Below, piece by piece: positions 1 through 8,271 of a stretch of 63,166 nt of DNA. Every line of letters begins with the position of its first letter. The stretch's first letter is position 1. The notes beneath the pieces are model-generated. The model was not told the DNA's origin. It searched no databases and saw nothing but the letters and a program-made list of their open reading frames with translations. Made by a program: the position numbers and the translations under genes. Origin of the DNA: CAZKUB01 sp964592335 (GTDB lineage: Archaea > Thermoplasmatota > E2 > DHVEG-1); assembly GCA_964592335.1 (NCBI GenBank), contig CAZQEU010000001.1, forward strand, positions 1 to 63,166, read 5' to 3'.

Positions 1-113
1 ATGCTTATTTTGGAATTGATATAGAAATAGTATGGGATGTTGTTCAAAATAAAATACCAGAATTAAAAGATCAAATGTTGCTAATTAAATCAAAAAGTAA
101 TAAAGAAAAATAG
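1..113 (+). CDS. HepT-like (DUF86) HEPN ribonuclease toxin, C-terminal fragment
   Basis: Only the last 36 codons lie in the window, read from position 3 to a TAG at 111-113; the gene starts before the left edge. The visible start AYFGIDIEIVWDVVQNKIPE matches the end of HepT/DUF86 proteins, where the RNase motif R-x4-6-H is followed by Y-F-x-I-D and a V-W-x-I/V-V helix. In that family HepT is an mRNA-cleaving HEPN toxin paired with an MNT nucleotidyltransferase antitoxin that modifies the tyrosine next to the catalytic histidine. The catalytic R and H would lie just outside the window, as would an MNT partner. The family call rests on this short but characteristic tail. Confidence 0.7.
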   Translation, partial: AYFGIDIEIVWDVVQNKIPELKDQMLLIKSKSNKEK

Positions 114-164
114 ATTTGAAGATTAAAGAAATAGTTTTTCATTTAACAGTTATAACTCATTAAA

Positions 165-178
165 ATGTGACGTCACAT
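165..178. promoter_or_regulatory. 14-bp perfect palindrome ATGTGACGTCACAT
   Basis: This is a perfect dyad with no spacer in the 190-bp gap between the HepT-like gene and the convergent radical SAM gene. It lies 52 bp after the HepT stop. It could be an operator or a short hairpin ending the toxin transcript. Nothing else gene-like is seen in positions 114-304. Confidence 0.4.
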
Positions 179-304
179 ACACGTTTAAATCCCGATGTGG
201 GCATATAACAATCTGCAAATAAAAAAATAATCAATGGATGGAAAAATTGGATTGGGGCTTAAATACAACTATTAAAAAGCAACTCTCAAACAAAGTACCT
301 TGTT

Positions 305-1258
305 TTATCCTATCTTCCTCATATAAAATGTATCTTTTTTATATTCTAATTCAACTAATTTTTTATCAAAGAGTAATCTTTCAATTACATTCCAATTAGA
401 ACCAGCTTTTTTCAAAAATTCTTCTACAGCCTCTTTTTTCATAGGATGAACTGATGCAATACTTAGAATATCATCTTCAATCTCCCCAGTATGCGCAAAA
501 GCATTGCCCTCGTAACCTATAAGATATTCCACATCGATACTTTTTCTTTTAAAAATTTGAAAAGCTCTGTTAATCCTGTCTTCAGAAGAGGGGTTAACCC
601 ATTTTTCTGCAGGAGGACGTATTGGAATGGATAGATAGCTTTTTTCAAGTTTTAAACCTGATATAAAATCAGCGACATCTTCTAAATCAGATTGATTATC
701 ATTTATATCTTTGATAAGCATTGTTTCAGTTACCAGGTCACCATTAAACGAATTGGAAAAGACTTTTATGCCTTCTAGTATCTTATCAAGATCAAGCAAA
801 CCATGTGGCCTATCAATTTTTTTCCATGTATCTTCATTTACAGCATCAATTTTTAAAGAAACCCAATCTGCATGAGATAAATCAGATATGACATCTTCTC
901 TATATATCAAAGATGAATTAGTAATAACACCTGTTTTAACACCAAGTGATTTAACTAACTTTATTTCCATGCCAAGGTTGATATCCAAAGTAGGCTCGCC
1001 ATCGGCAACAAAAGTAAGAAAATCAATATGCTCATTATTATTTCTTGCCTCTTTTACCTTTTTTTTAATTGATTCTAGCAACTTTTCTGGCTCATAAAAT
1101 TTTTTTCTCTCAAGTTTCATATTAAGAGTTCTACCAAGTTGACAATAAACACAAGAATATGTACATATCTTTGGTGGAATATTATTTATACCTAAGCTTT
1201 TACCTAGACGCCTTGAAGGAACTGGGCCATAGGCAATCATTTTTTCTTCATCGGCCAT
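305..1258 (-). CDS. Radical SAM protein, COG0731 family
   Basis: A 317-aa cytosolic radical SAM enzyme. The N-terminus YGPVPSRRLGKSLGI followed by C-T-Y-S-C-V-Y-C (CxxxCxxC, residues about 32-39) is the 4Fe-4S/SAM signature of the COG0731 family. D-G-E-P-T near residue 86 is the glycine-rich SAM-binding motif. COG0731 includes archaeal Taw1, which makes the tricyclic base of tRNA-Phe wyosine, but this subgroup lacks an obvious second Taw1 cluster and its substrate is not settled. The C-terminal third (about 240-317) looks like a small winged-helix extension. The gene is a single unit; its 3' end faces the HepT-like gene. ATG at 1258 is used; ATG at 1240 is a possible alternative, directly before the conserved YGPVPS motif. 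Confidence 0.8.
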   Translation of the reverse strand: MADEEKMIAYGPVPSRRLGKSLGINNIPPKICTYSCVYCQLGRTLNMKLERKKFYEPEKLLESIKKKVKEARNNNEHIDFLTFVADGEPTLDINLGMEIKLVKSLGVKTGVITNSSLIYREDVISDLSHADWVSLKIDAVNEDTWKKIDRPHGLLDLDKILEGIKVFSNSFNGDLVTETMLIKDINDNQSDLEDVADFISGLKLEKSYLSIPIRPPAEKWVNPSSEDRINRAFQIFKRKSIDVEYLIGYEGNAFAHTGEIEDDILSIASVHPMKKEAVEEFLKKAGSNWNVIERLLFDKKLVELEYKKDTFYMRKIG

Positions 1259-1443
1259 AATTACTCAGCACTCTCATAAGTATATTTAATTTTACTGATT
1301 TTATTAATACGAAGTAGCCATTAGCATATCCTTGATAGCAAAATTAAGCGATTGCTTTATAATATACTTGTTTAATATCCCTATAAATAATTCAGGTTAG
1401 GATAAAAAATCTAATTTTGGGTTATATTGGGGGTTTAAAAAAA

Positions 1444-2265
1444 ATGGAAATAGCTGGTTTTGGATTAGAAGAAAAATTACCATATATAGGCATAAGTCTC
1501 TGGAACATTATACTAGCATTTTTAGTATTAATTGTTGGAATAATTGTTGTAAGAATTGCAGCAACATTACTTAAAAAATGGATGATTAGAGCAAAACTCT
1601 CAGAGATTCTAGCAGAATTTATAACAAGAGTACTCAGACTTATTCTATACGTGTTTGTAATAGGTACAGCACTAGCTTTTCTAGGTGTAGAAATTGGAGC
1701 AGCGCTTGTTAGCATATCTGTTGTACTAGGTTTTGTCCTTGGTTTTGCCATGGGAGATACCCTAAGCAATATCGCATCAGGATTTATGATTGCTGTTACA
1801 AAACCATTTAAAAAAGGTGATTATGTAACAGCAAATGGTGAAAGTGGAAGTGTAGAAAACGTTGGTATTAGTATTACCGAGCTTAGAACAGTTGATAATA
1901 AACTTGTAATTGTACCAAATAAATCTGTATGGGGAAGCAATATCACAAACTTTACAAAATACGATACACGCAGAGTTGATATGACAATGGGTGTTGGTTA
2001 CAATGATGATCTTGACAAAGTTATAAAGACCACACTTGATGTTTTAAAAGCTGACAAAAGAGTACTAAAAGATCCAGCACCACAGGTCGCGGTATCTGAG
2101 TTTGCAGACTCATCAGTAAACCTTGTTGTAAGACCATGGGTGAAAACAAGTGATTACTGGGGTTTTTTCTTTGATTTCAAAAAAGCAATAAAACAAAGAT
2201 ATGACAAAGAAAAAATCAATATACCATATCCACAGATGGATGTACATCTTGACAAAGGAGATTAA
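1444..2265 (+). CDS. mscS: Small-conductance mechanosensitive channel, MscS family
   Basis: A 273-aa membrane channel that opens under membrane tension and releases solutes during hypo-osmotic shock. Three hydrophobic segments (about residues 17-40, 56-78 and 84-110) fit TM1-TM3, the last being Gly/Ala-rich as in the MscS pore helix. The motif T-K-P-F-K-K-G-D-Y-V just after TM3 starts the MscS beta domain, and P-N-K-S-V-W-G-S is the conserved beta-domain stretch. Length is normal for the minimal E. coli-type MscS. The ATG at 1444 was chosen because GGGGG at 1429-1433 sits 10 bases upstream; the TTG at 1417 would place that site inside the gene. A TATA-like TTTATAATATAC lies near 1355. The gene appears monocistronic. 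Confidence 0.9.
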   Translation: MEIAGFGLEEKLPYIGISLWNIILAFLVLIVGIIVVRIAATLLKKWMIRAKLSEILAEFITRVLRLILYVFVIGTALAFLGVEIGAALVSISVVLGFVLGFAMGDTLSNIASGFMIAVTKPFKKGDYVTANGESGSVENVGISITELRTVDNKLVIVPNKSVWGSNITNFTKYDTRRVDMTMGVGYNDDLDKVIKTTLDVLKADKRVLKDPAPQVAVSEFADSSVNLVVRPWVKTSDYWGFFFDFKKAIKQRYDKEKINIPYPQMDVHLDKGD

Positions 2266-2317
2266 ACAAAATCCCCCCAATATTCTCTCTTTATCTAAAT
2301 GATAAGATTATCAACTA

Positions 2318-2332
2318 ATAATGTAACATTAT
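2318..2332. promoter_or_regulatory. Inverted repeat ATAATGT-A-ACATTAT
   Basis: Two perfect 7-bp arms are separated by one base in the gap between mscS and the NosD-like gene. It could be an operator for the downstream gene or part of the mscS transcript end, since a run of Ts follows at once. Confidence 0.35.
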
Positions 2333-2336
2333 ATCC

Positions 2337-2343
2337 TTTTTTT
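2337..2343 (+). terminator. Likely oligo-T terminator of mscS
   Basis: Seven consecutive Ts lie 72 bp after the mscS stop. Archaeal RNA polymerase commonly terminates at such T-runs; no strong GC hairpin is needed. Confidence 0.35.
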
Positions 2344-2451
2344 ATAGTTTTTACTAAAAAATGTTGCAATAATTGTATTTAATACTAAAATTAATATATG
2401 ACTAACAAATATATGTTTTAATTTGTTTTATAAAGGGGGGAAAACATTGAA

Positions 2452-4464
2452 ATGAAAAAGATAACATCTAAAAGTCTTTTTTTGACAATATTGTTGATGC
2501 TTATATTTATAATAATTATATTTTTATCTATGAATGCTTGTGCTAGTGGAGATACTATTTATGTTGATGATGACGGTGGAGCAGATTACACATGTATCCA
2601 AGAAGCAATAAACAGCGCCAGTAACGGTGATACAGTTTATGTTTATGGTGGTACTTATTATGAAAATGTGTTATTGAACAAAACTATAGATTTAGTCGGT
2701 GAGGATAAAAACACTACTATTATTGATGGTGGTAGTGGAGATGTTGTTTTAATCTTTAATGAGTGGGTAAATGTCTCTGGTTTTACCATCCAGAATGGCG
2801 ATAATGGTGTAAAGATAACTTATAGGTGTGCTCCAGTTGGAGATAATAGTTATGTATATTTTCAGTCTGATAATAACACTGTTTCTAATTGTATTATGAA
2901 CAACAAAAAAAATGAGTTAATTATTGATGGAACATCAAATAATCAGATAATTGGAAATGATATTGGATCAGATGAATTGAGCAGAGGTATAAAGATCCAT
3001 GGTTCGAATTCAAATAATAATTTAATCAAAAATAACCATATACATGGACCTGCAATATTACACGAGGGCATTGTTATTGAGGGCGGCCATAATCATATCT
3101 TGCTAAAAAATGAAATCGATAATGCGAGCATATTTTTAGATTCAAACTACAATCTATTTCAAGATAATATATTAATTAATCCAGGATTTGAACCAGGATT
3201 AAATTCAGGAAATGGCGGAGGAATACATGTAAGTGGAGATCACAACCAGATAATTGAAAACCATTTTCAGGGCCTAGGTTTAGATGAAGCATTTGATAAT
3301 TTAGTCCAGGATAACTATATCCATGATACAGACTCAGGGATATTTATTGAATTTTCAAAAAATAATATTTTTATGAACAATATTATCTCAGATTGTATAC
3401 ATGGGATTAGCGGGTATGGGTTAAATGGAAGCCATTTTGAAAATAACACTATTTCTAACACTGTACTTGTATCTATGAGGTTTTCTGAATATGCTTACAA
3501 TCTTAAACTTATAAATAATGTTATGGATAATGGAATAACTACTAAACAAGGATTTGAGGGCAACATAATCATTGGTAACACTGTAAATGGTGAACCATTG
3601 ATCTACAAAGAAGATGAATCACATATAACAATAGATGATGAACCTGCCGGACAAATAATTCTTGTAAATTGTGACAATATAACGATCAATAATGTAGATT
3701 TATCCGATGTAATTGTAGGTCTTGAAATGATAGATAGCAAAAACTGTAGCATATCAAATGCAACCTTTAGTACATCCATCATGGGAATTCATTTGATAGA
3801 CTCTCATTACAACTTAATAAGAGATAACATTCTATCAGATATGCATAAAAACAACTGGTGGAACGAGCAGCCGATAACGATTTTTTACTCAAATAACAAT
3901 ATTATAGAAAATAATCAACTATATGATAACTGGCGTGGAATAGGCATTAATACACTAAGCTATAATAACCAAATAAGAGGTAATACAATTAGCACAGACG
4001 GAGGAAAAAATGAGGGAGTTGGAATATACTTAGACGATAGACCCGCTAATACATATATATCTTATAACACTATTTCAGACTGCAATACAGGTATTCAAAT
4101 TGGATATGTAAAAGGGGGACATGTTTATAATACTACAATTTATATGAACACTTTTCAAAACTGTCTTTATGATATTGCAGATTACTCCACATCAACCCCT
4201 CCTCAAACTTCATCCCTAAAACAAACAAAAGTTCTTAGTTATAAGGACAAACCAACCCGCATACTTAAAAACAATTTCATGGGTTTAAACATATTTACTA
4301 AGTTCAAAATCCTAGATTCCTCTGCAAGTTTTACAGACTGGAATAACAACTACTGGGGAAGATTCAAGATTTTACCAAAACTGTTATTTGGAATTGACAA
4401 AAATGGAATACCCTCTCAGCTTAAAATAGACTGGGATCCTGCTAAAAGACCCTATGATATATAG
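2452..4464 (+). CDS. Secreted NosD-like parallel beta-helix protein
   Basis: A 670-aa exported protein. Residues about 1-32 form a signal peptide (lysine start, long I/L/F core, cut near N-A-C-A-S-G). The sequence then has a pectate-lyase/NosD opening (I-Y-V-D-D-D-G-G-A-D-Y-T-C-I-Q-E-A-I) and many rungs containing N-N-x-I, the asparagine-ladder pattern of right-handed beta helices (PbH1 repeats), to about residue 590. The C-terminus (W-N-N-N-Y-W-G-R and W-D-P-A-K-R-P-Y-D) is a module seen after NosD repeats in related archaeal surface proteins. There is no C-terminal membrane segment, so it is probably released or held non-covalently. Such proteins often bind or cut polysaccharides, but no catalytic residues are evident. 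A purine-rich site (AAAGGGGGG) lies upstream of the ATG. Confidence 0.8.
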   Translation: MKKITSKSLFLTILLMLIFIIIIFLSMNACASGDTIYVDDDGGADYTCIQEAINSASNGDTVYVYGGTYYENVLLNKTIDLVGEDKNTTIIDGGSGDVVLIFNEWVNVSGFTIQNGDNGVKITYRCAPVGDNSYVYFQSDNNTVSNCIMNNKKNELIIDGTSNNQIIGNDIGSDELSRGIKIHGSNSNNNLIKNNHIHGPAILHEGIVIEGGHNHILLKNEIDNASIFLDSNYNLFQDNILINPGFEPGLNSGNGGGIHVSGDHNQIIENHFQGLGLDEAFDNLVQDNYIHDTDSGIFIEFSKNNIFMNNIISDCIHGISGYGLNGSHFENNTISNTVLVSMRFSEYAYNLKLINNVMDNGITTKQGFEGNIIIGNTVNGEPLIYKEDESHITIDDEPAGQIILVNCDNITINNVDLSDVIVGLEMIDSKNCSISNATFSTSIMGIHLIDSHYNLIRDNILSDMHKNNWWNEQPITIFYSNNNIIENNQLYDNWRGIGINTLSYNNQIRGNTISTDGGKNEGVGIYLDDRPANTYISYNTISDCNTGIQIGYVKGGHVYNTTIYMNTFQNCLYDIADYSTSTPPQTSSLKQTKVLSYKDKPTRILKNNFMGLNIFTKFKILDSSASFTDWNNNYWGRFKILPKLLFGIDKNGIPSQLKIDWDPAKRPYDI

Positions 4465-4501
4465 TAAAATAATTTTATAAAAAAATATAGTTATATCAAA
4501 A

Positions 4502-5146
4502 TCATATTTTTTCATTAATTCTCTCTGTTTTTGAAAAGATTAAAGGATAGACTATATCACTTGTACAACATGGCAACCACACAGCTAGAAACAAGAAAAC
4601 AAAAATACCGATTGTTTGAACAATACTAACCGTATTACCTAGTGCCATTATAACATGAAACAATGATGCCCAAGTACTTATTAGAACATGTCCCGAGTGA
4701 GGAAATTTTGTAAAACCTTTCCAATATGCAAAAGCTATTCCAATAAAAGCAGGGGCATTTGTAATAATTGGTTTTTCTATAAAGCCGATATGTGCCTCTG
4801 CATTAGGTAGATCAAGCAGTATTTCTCCAAGATAAGGAATAATTGAGTCACTTATTGTTGCAATTCCAATTGCACCTGTGTAACCAATAAGTATTGCAAG
4901 CCATATGTTTTTTTTAGAGTATTTTAGATAGAGAGCTGTTGTGACAAGTGCGCTTAGAAAAACATGGGTTGGATGTAAAATAAAAAATATGTTTTCAGAA
5001 ACTTTGGATACTTCAGATAATAAGCTTGTGTATAACAAAACAAGCATAATAGCTATGCCTGTTACGGCTCCGAATAGAGTAAAAGGAATATGCTGTTTTA
5101 GCTCTTGGGTAATTTTATTTATTTTTTCACTCATAAAAACAAACAT
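4502..5146 (-). CDS. Unknown 6-TM membrane protein, divergent from nikR (candidate metal transporter)
   Basis: A 214-aa integral membrane protein with about six hydrophobic segments after a short charged N-terminus. Family not recognised. Histidine pairs sit in or next to membrane segments: H-P-T-H in the second and H-S-G-H before the fifth, with another H inside the fifth (S-L-F-H). A C-C pair and acidic residues occur in the loops, which would suit metal handling. It is divergent from nikR with 77 bp between the ATG at 5146 and the chosen nikR start; an alternative ATG is at 5134. NikR usually represses nickel uptake genes, so a role in nickel or cobalt transport is inferred from context only. 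Confidence 0.6.
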   Translation of the reverse strand: MFVFMSEKINKITQELKQHIPFTLFGAVTGIAIMLVLLYTSLLSEVSKVSENIFFILHPTHVFLSALVTTALYLKYSKKNIWLAILIGYTGAIGIATISDSIIPYLGEILLDLPNAEAHIGFIEKPIITNAPAFIGIAFAYWKGFTKFPHSGHVLISTWASLFHVIMALGNTVSIVQTIGIFVFLFLAVWLPCCTSDIVYPLIFSKTERINEKI

Positions 5147-5223
5147 ATTATTAACATTTATATAATTTTTTATTAACTTTTATAGTGAAATATATAAGCA
5201 TGTTATTAATTATTGTTGATGTT
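5147..5223. promoter_or_regulatory. Divergent promoter with candidate NikR sites
   Basis: This AT-rich region has TATA-like stretches (TTATATAATT, TTTATAG). The octamer TTATTAAC occurs twice in the same orientation (5148-5155 and 5170-5177), 22 bp apart, or about two helical turns. A looser inverted match, TGTTATTAAT, lies at 5201-5210. NikR autoregulates in many organisms, so these are candidate operator half-sites; the consensus for this lineage is not known to me. Confidence 0.35.
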
Positions 5224-5607
5224 ATGCCAATAATAAGTGTATCACTAAACAAAAAAATACTAGAAGAAATCGATCAGATGCAAGAAGAATACGGCTACTC
5301 CGCAAGATCGGAGTTGATAAGAGCAGGTTTAAGACTTTTGATATCTGATAAAAAAAATACAGAGAAGCTATCCGGAACAATAAAATCAATTCTAATTTTG
5401 ATACATAAACATGATGCCGAGCAAACTGTATCTCAGATAAAACACAAGTTCAAAGATATTACAAAAACACAGATCCACAGTCATTTTAAAGAGGATAAAT
5501 GCCTAGAGATATTTGTGTTAGAAGGAGATGCAGAAAAAATAAAGGAGATGGTCAGACGTCTTCAAACCAGTAAAAAAATGGATTTAATAAAACTAATAAT
5601 TGCATAA
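5224..5607 (+). CDS. nikR: Nickel-responsive transcriptional regulator NikR
   Basis: A 127-aa ribbon-helix-helix repressor with a C-terminal ACT-like nickel-sensing domain. The start is placed at 5224 (M-P-I-I-S-V-S-L), giving the usual N-terminal DNA-binding strand and S-A-R-S-E-L-I-R-A-G helix; an upstream in-frame ATG at 5185 would add 13 residues not found in the family. The high-affinity nickel site is complete: H74, H85, H87 and C93 keep the spacing of E. coli H76, H87, H89 and C95. It should act as a tetramer repressing uptake genes when nickel is plentiful. It is divergent from a histidine-containing 6-TM protein, its likely target. Confidence 0.93.
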   Translation: MPIISVSLNKKILEEIDQMQEEYGYSARSELIRAGLRLLISDKKNTEKLSGTIKSILILIHKHDAEQTVSQIKHKFKDITKTQIHSHFKEDKCLEIFVLEGDAEKIKEMVRRLQTSKKMDLIKLIIA

Positions 5608-5643
5608 AAAAAGAAAAAAAGAGATTAGAAATTTATTATTTCT

Positions 5644-8160
5644 CTAGCTTAAATTGTCGATTATCGGTTGAAGAATATCCTCAAGGAAGGGAAATAGATC
5701 AATTAATTTCTGTAGTATTATGACAATTAAACTATCTGTAGGTTCTCTTATGGTGATGTAATCTGTTTTCTCACTTATTTGATTCATAGGATCCTTTGCT
5801 TTAAATGTAATCTGATATGTGCCCTCTGTATCCCATGTATGGCTTTCAGCATACTTATAACCAGAATTATAAGGCTCAGTCCAACCTGTGATAGATCCAT
5901 CACCCCAATCAATATAGTATGATAAATCCTCGCTTAATGGATCATATGCTGTAAAGTTAAATTCATATTCAATATCACTCCTACCATAACTTGGCCCATC
6001 AATAACTGGTTCATGTGGTGGAGCATTTATGTATATGAACTCTAACATATTATTTGTAGCACCTGCCTTATCTACAGCCATATATTCAAGACCACATGGA
6101 TTACAATAACTTCCTGAAATTTCAAAGGTATCTCCATTATTAACTTCAATCCAATTAGTTTTTCCTTGAATTTTATACTGAATCATATCTAAACCAGAAA
6201 GTTCAGGTTGATCCTGAGCAGTAATAGTTACCGCGACAGGTCCCACATATTCACCATCAACAAGATTTCCATTAAGATCTATATTCAAGTCAGGCGGAGT
6301 CTTGTCAACACCAAACTCATCAGTCACTGGAATTTCCTGATTACCATAATAATCTATAGAATATGCTTCTATAACATGATTTCCTTCAGCACCCACAGGA
6401 ATATACTTTTGTTCTTCAGGAATATATCTTATCCAATCTCCATTGTCTACTCGATAATATGTATCAATTACAGATGTCCAATCAGTAGCAGTAAAAGAGA
6501 TACGCTGAGTATCCTTATACCACTCTGCTCCATTATTTCCAAAACCATGATGAATAGTAGTAACAGGCGGTACAGTTTGATCTATTTTAACTGGAACAGT
6601 TGTTGAACCAGTTGCACCATCGTTATCTGTAACAGTGAGCGTTACATCATATATCATATCAGGTTGAGAAAATTCATGCTCTGGATTTACAATATCTGCT
6701 GTACCTCCATCACCAAAATCCCATTCATATCCAACTATACTACCATCCGGATCATAAGAGTCTCGCCCGTCAAATCGAACTTCTAATTCGTTATCAGCAT
6801 AATCATCAGGGTTTATTCCTGCTACAGGATTCCATATTTCATAAACACCAACAGTTCTGGTCATATAACTCTCCAAGCCACATTGACTCCAAACTGTCAA
6901 AGTAACCTCATAATCTCCTTCAATATTATATTGCCATGTTGGGTCATTATCAGTAGAATCAACTACTCCATCGCCATTAAAATCCCATTCACGAGTAGAA
7001 ACTTTAGCACCTGTTGACATATCATCAAATTCTATTACATCTCCAACATGTGGATATTTTGAACCATAATCAGTTTCATAATCAAAATCTGCATAAACAC
7101 GGCACTCAACATCAGGAATGCCCTCATCAGGACCTTGCGGCCATGCAGGAGTAGTAACATATGTTACATCCCTATCGCCAAGGCTGATACATCCATAGGC
7201 AACATTTGTAAAACCACCGTATCCAAAACCTGTACCCCAACTATTTTTTATAATCCAATATCCTCCATTTTTGATATCTGGATTATCTACCCATCCGCAC
7301 AAAACTTGTGCATGGTTTGTCATACCAGAGTCAGACCCAGAAGGTTCATACACATCAGTTGAACCATGATGACTCCAGCCAAAGTTACTCCAGCCAGATG
7401 ATGCATATATATCAACTGATAGTGGACCATATGTATAAACCCAGCTTTTAAGCAAATCCCAATCACTCTGACTAGATGGAGTTATTGATGTTACACCCCA
7501 AGTCTCTATTTCCCAGAGTTTATTATCAGGCTGAGGAGGGTCAGTCAAATAATCCCAATCATCACATTTGTCACTACAAGGAATATAATCTACTGCTTCA
7601 TAAGGAAAACACGATTCAATCGTACATCCATTAACACCATTTCCCGTAGAACCCATATTTTCACTTTCAATGTACTCTATTGTCTCACTCATCCAGCCTC
7701 CACTGCAGGAACCTGCTGCGCCAAGACATGAAAGAATATATTGCTCAGAAAGATCAATGTTTGTAGAAGGATTACCTGATGAGATGTCTATTGCAGCTTC
7801 CATTGCACCAAGAGCACCAAATGCCCAGCAACTACCGCAATTACCTTGGTCTTTTGCAACTGTTGTCCAATCTCCACCAAAAGATCTCCAATTGAACTGA
7901 GAAGGAAGACCACCGGATGAAACTGTCATCTGTGGGTTTTTAATCATTTTATCTAGTTGCTCCTGTGTTTTTGGAGGAAAACTAGTCGTAACATATCCAT
8001 AATTGTCATATTTAATTTCAGAGTCCTCTGAGCTTTTTTTCTCAAAAATTACATTCTTATCATTGTTTTTTTCAACAGGAAAAATATTTCCTGTGTTAAC
8101 TACTGCAAATGCACTTGCTAAAAATAGTCCTACAACTAAAATAGAAAAAATTTTTTTCAT
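5644..8160 (-). CDS. Secreted papain-family (C1A) cysteine peptidase with PKD domains
   Basis: An 838-aa exported endopeptidase. The signal peptide covers about residues 1-22. A short propeptide precedes the C1A domain (about 85-335). Catalytic residues are visible: Q105 (oxyanion hole), C111 in G-N-C-G-S-C-W-A-F-G, H283 in T-N-H-A-Q-V, and N306 in K-N-S-W-G. Then come a PKD domain (about 350-442), a second PKD domain (about 445-530, W-D-F-G-D-G-G), an OmpL47/Ig-like stretch (about 530-720) and a third PKD-like domain (about 720-805). The last 26 residues form a hydrophobic tail (L-Q-K-L-I-D-L-F-P-F-L-E) nearly shared with the next gene. A strong GGAGGTGT site lies 7 bases before the ATG. It probably degrades extracellular protein, as reported for sediment Thermoplasmatota. 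Confidence 0.92.
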   Translation of the reverse strand: MKKIFSILVVGLFLASAFAVVNTGNIFPVEKNNDKNVIFEKKSSEDSEIKYDNYGYVTTSFPPKTQEQLDKMIKNPQMTVSSGGLPSQFNWRSFGGDWTTVAKDQGNCGSCWAFGALGAMEAAIDISSGNPSTNIDLSEQYILSCLGAAGSCSGGWMSETIEYIESENMGSTGNGVNGCTIESCFPYEAVDYIPCSDKCDDWDYLTDPPQPDNKLWEIETWGVTSITPSSQSDWDLLKSWVYTYGPLSVDIYASSGWSNFGWSHHGSTDVYEPSGSDSGMTNHAQVLCGWVDNPDIKNGGYWIIKNSWGTGFGYGGFTNVAYGCISLGDRDVTYVTTPAWPQGPDEGIPDVECRVYADFDYETDYGSKYPHVGDVIEFDDMSTGAKVSTREWDFNGDGVVDSTDNDPTWQYNIEGDYEVTLTVWSQCGLESYMTRTVGVYEIWNPVAGINPDDYADNELEVRFDGRDSYDPDGSIVGYEWDFGDGGTADIVNPEHEFSQPDMIYDVTLTVTDNDGATGSTTVPVKIDQTVPPVTTIHHGFGNNGAEWYKDTQRISFTATDWTSVIDTYYRVDNGDWIRYIPEEQKYIPVGAEGNHVIEAYSIDYYGNQEIPVTDEFGVDKTPPDLNIDLNGNLVDGEYVGPVAVTITAQDQPELSGLDMIQYKIQGKTNWIEVNNGDTFEISGSYCNPCGLEYMAVDKAGATNNMLEFIYINAPPHEPVIDGPSYGRSDIEYEFNFTAYDPLSEDLSYYIDWGDGSITGWTEPYNSGYKYAESHTWDTEGTYQITFKAKDPMNQISEKTDYITIREPTDSLIVIILQKLIDLFPFLEDILQPIIDNLS

Positions 8161-8271
8161 ATTTTTTTACACCTCCACCTAATTAACTATGGTTAATTTT
8201 AAAATGCAATATTGTGACTTAAAGCTTTTGGTTGTAACTATCAACACCATATTTTTTTGATTTGTAACTAA

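Noticed and set aside
305..1258. Radical SAM enzyme as a modifier of the D-Y-N peptides
   Set aside because: It is 26 kb and 46 kb from the two peptide genes and belongs to the COG0731 group rather than a peptide-modifying SPASM type.
1417..1443. TTG 1417 as the mscS start
   Set aside because: It would place the GGGGG ribosome site inside the gene and add nine residues absent from the family.
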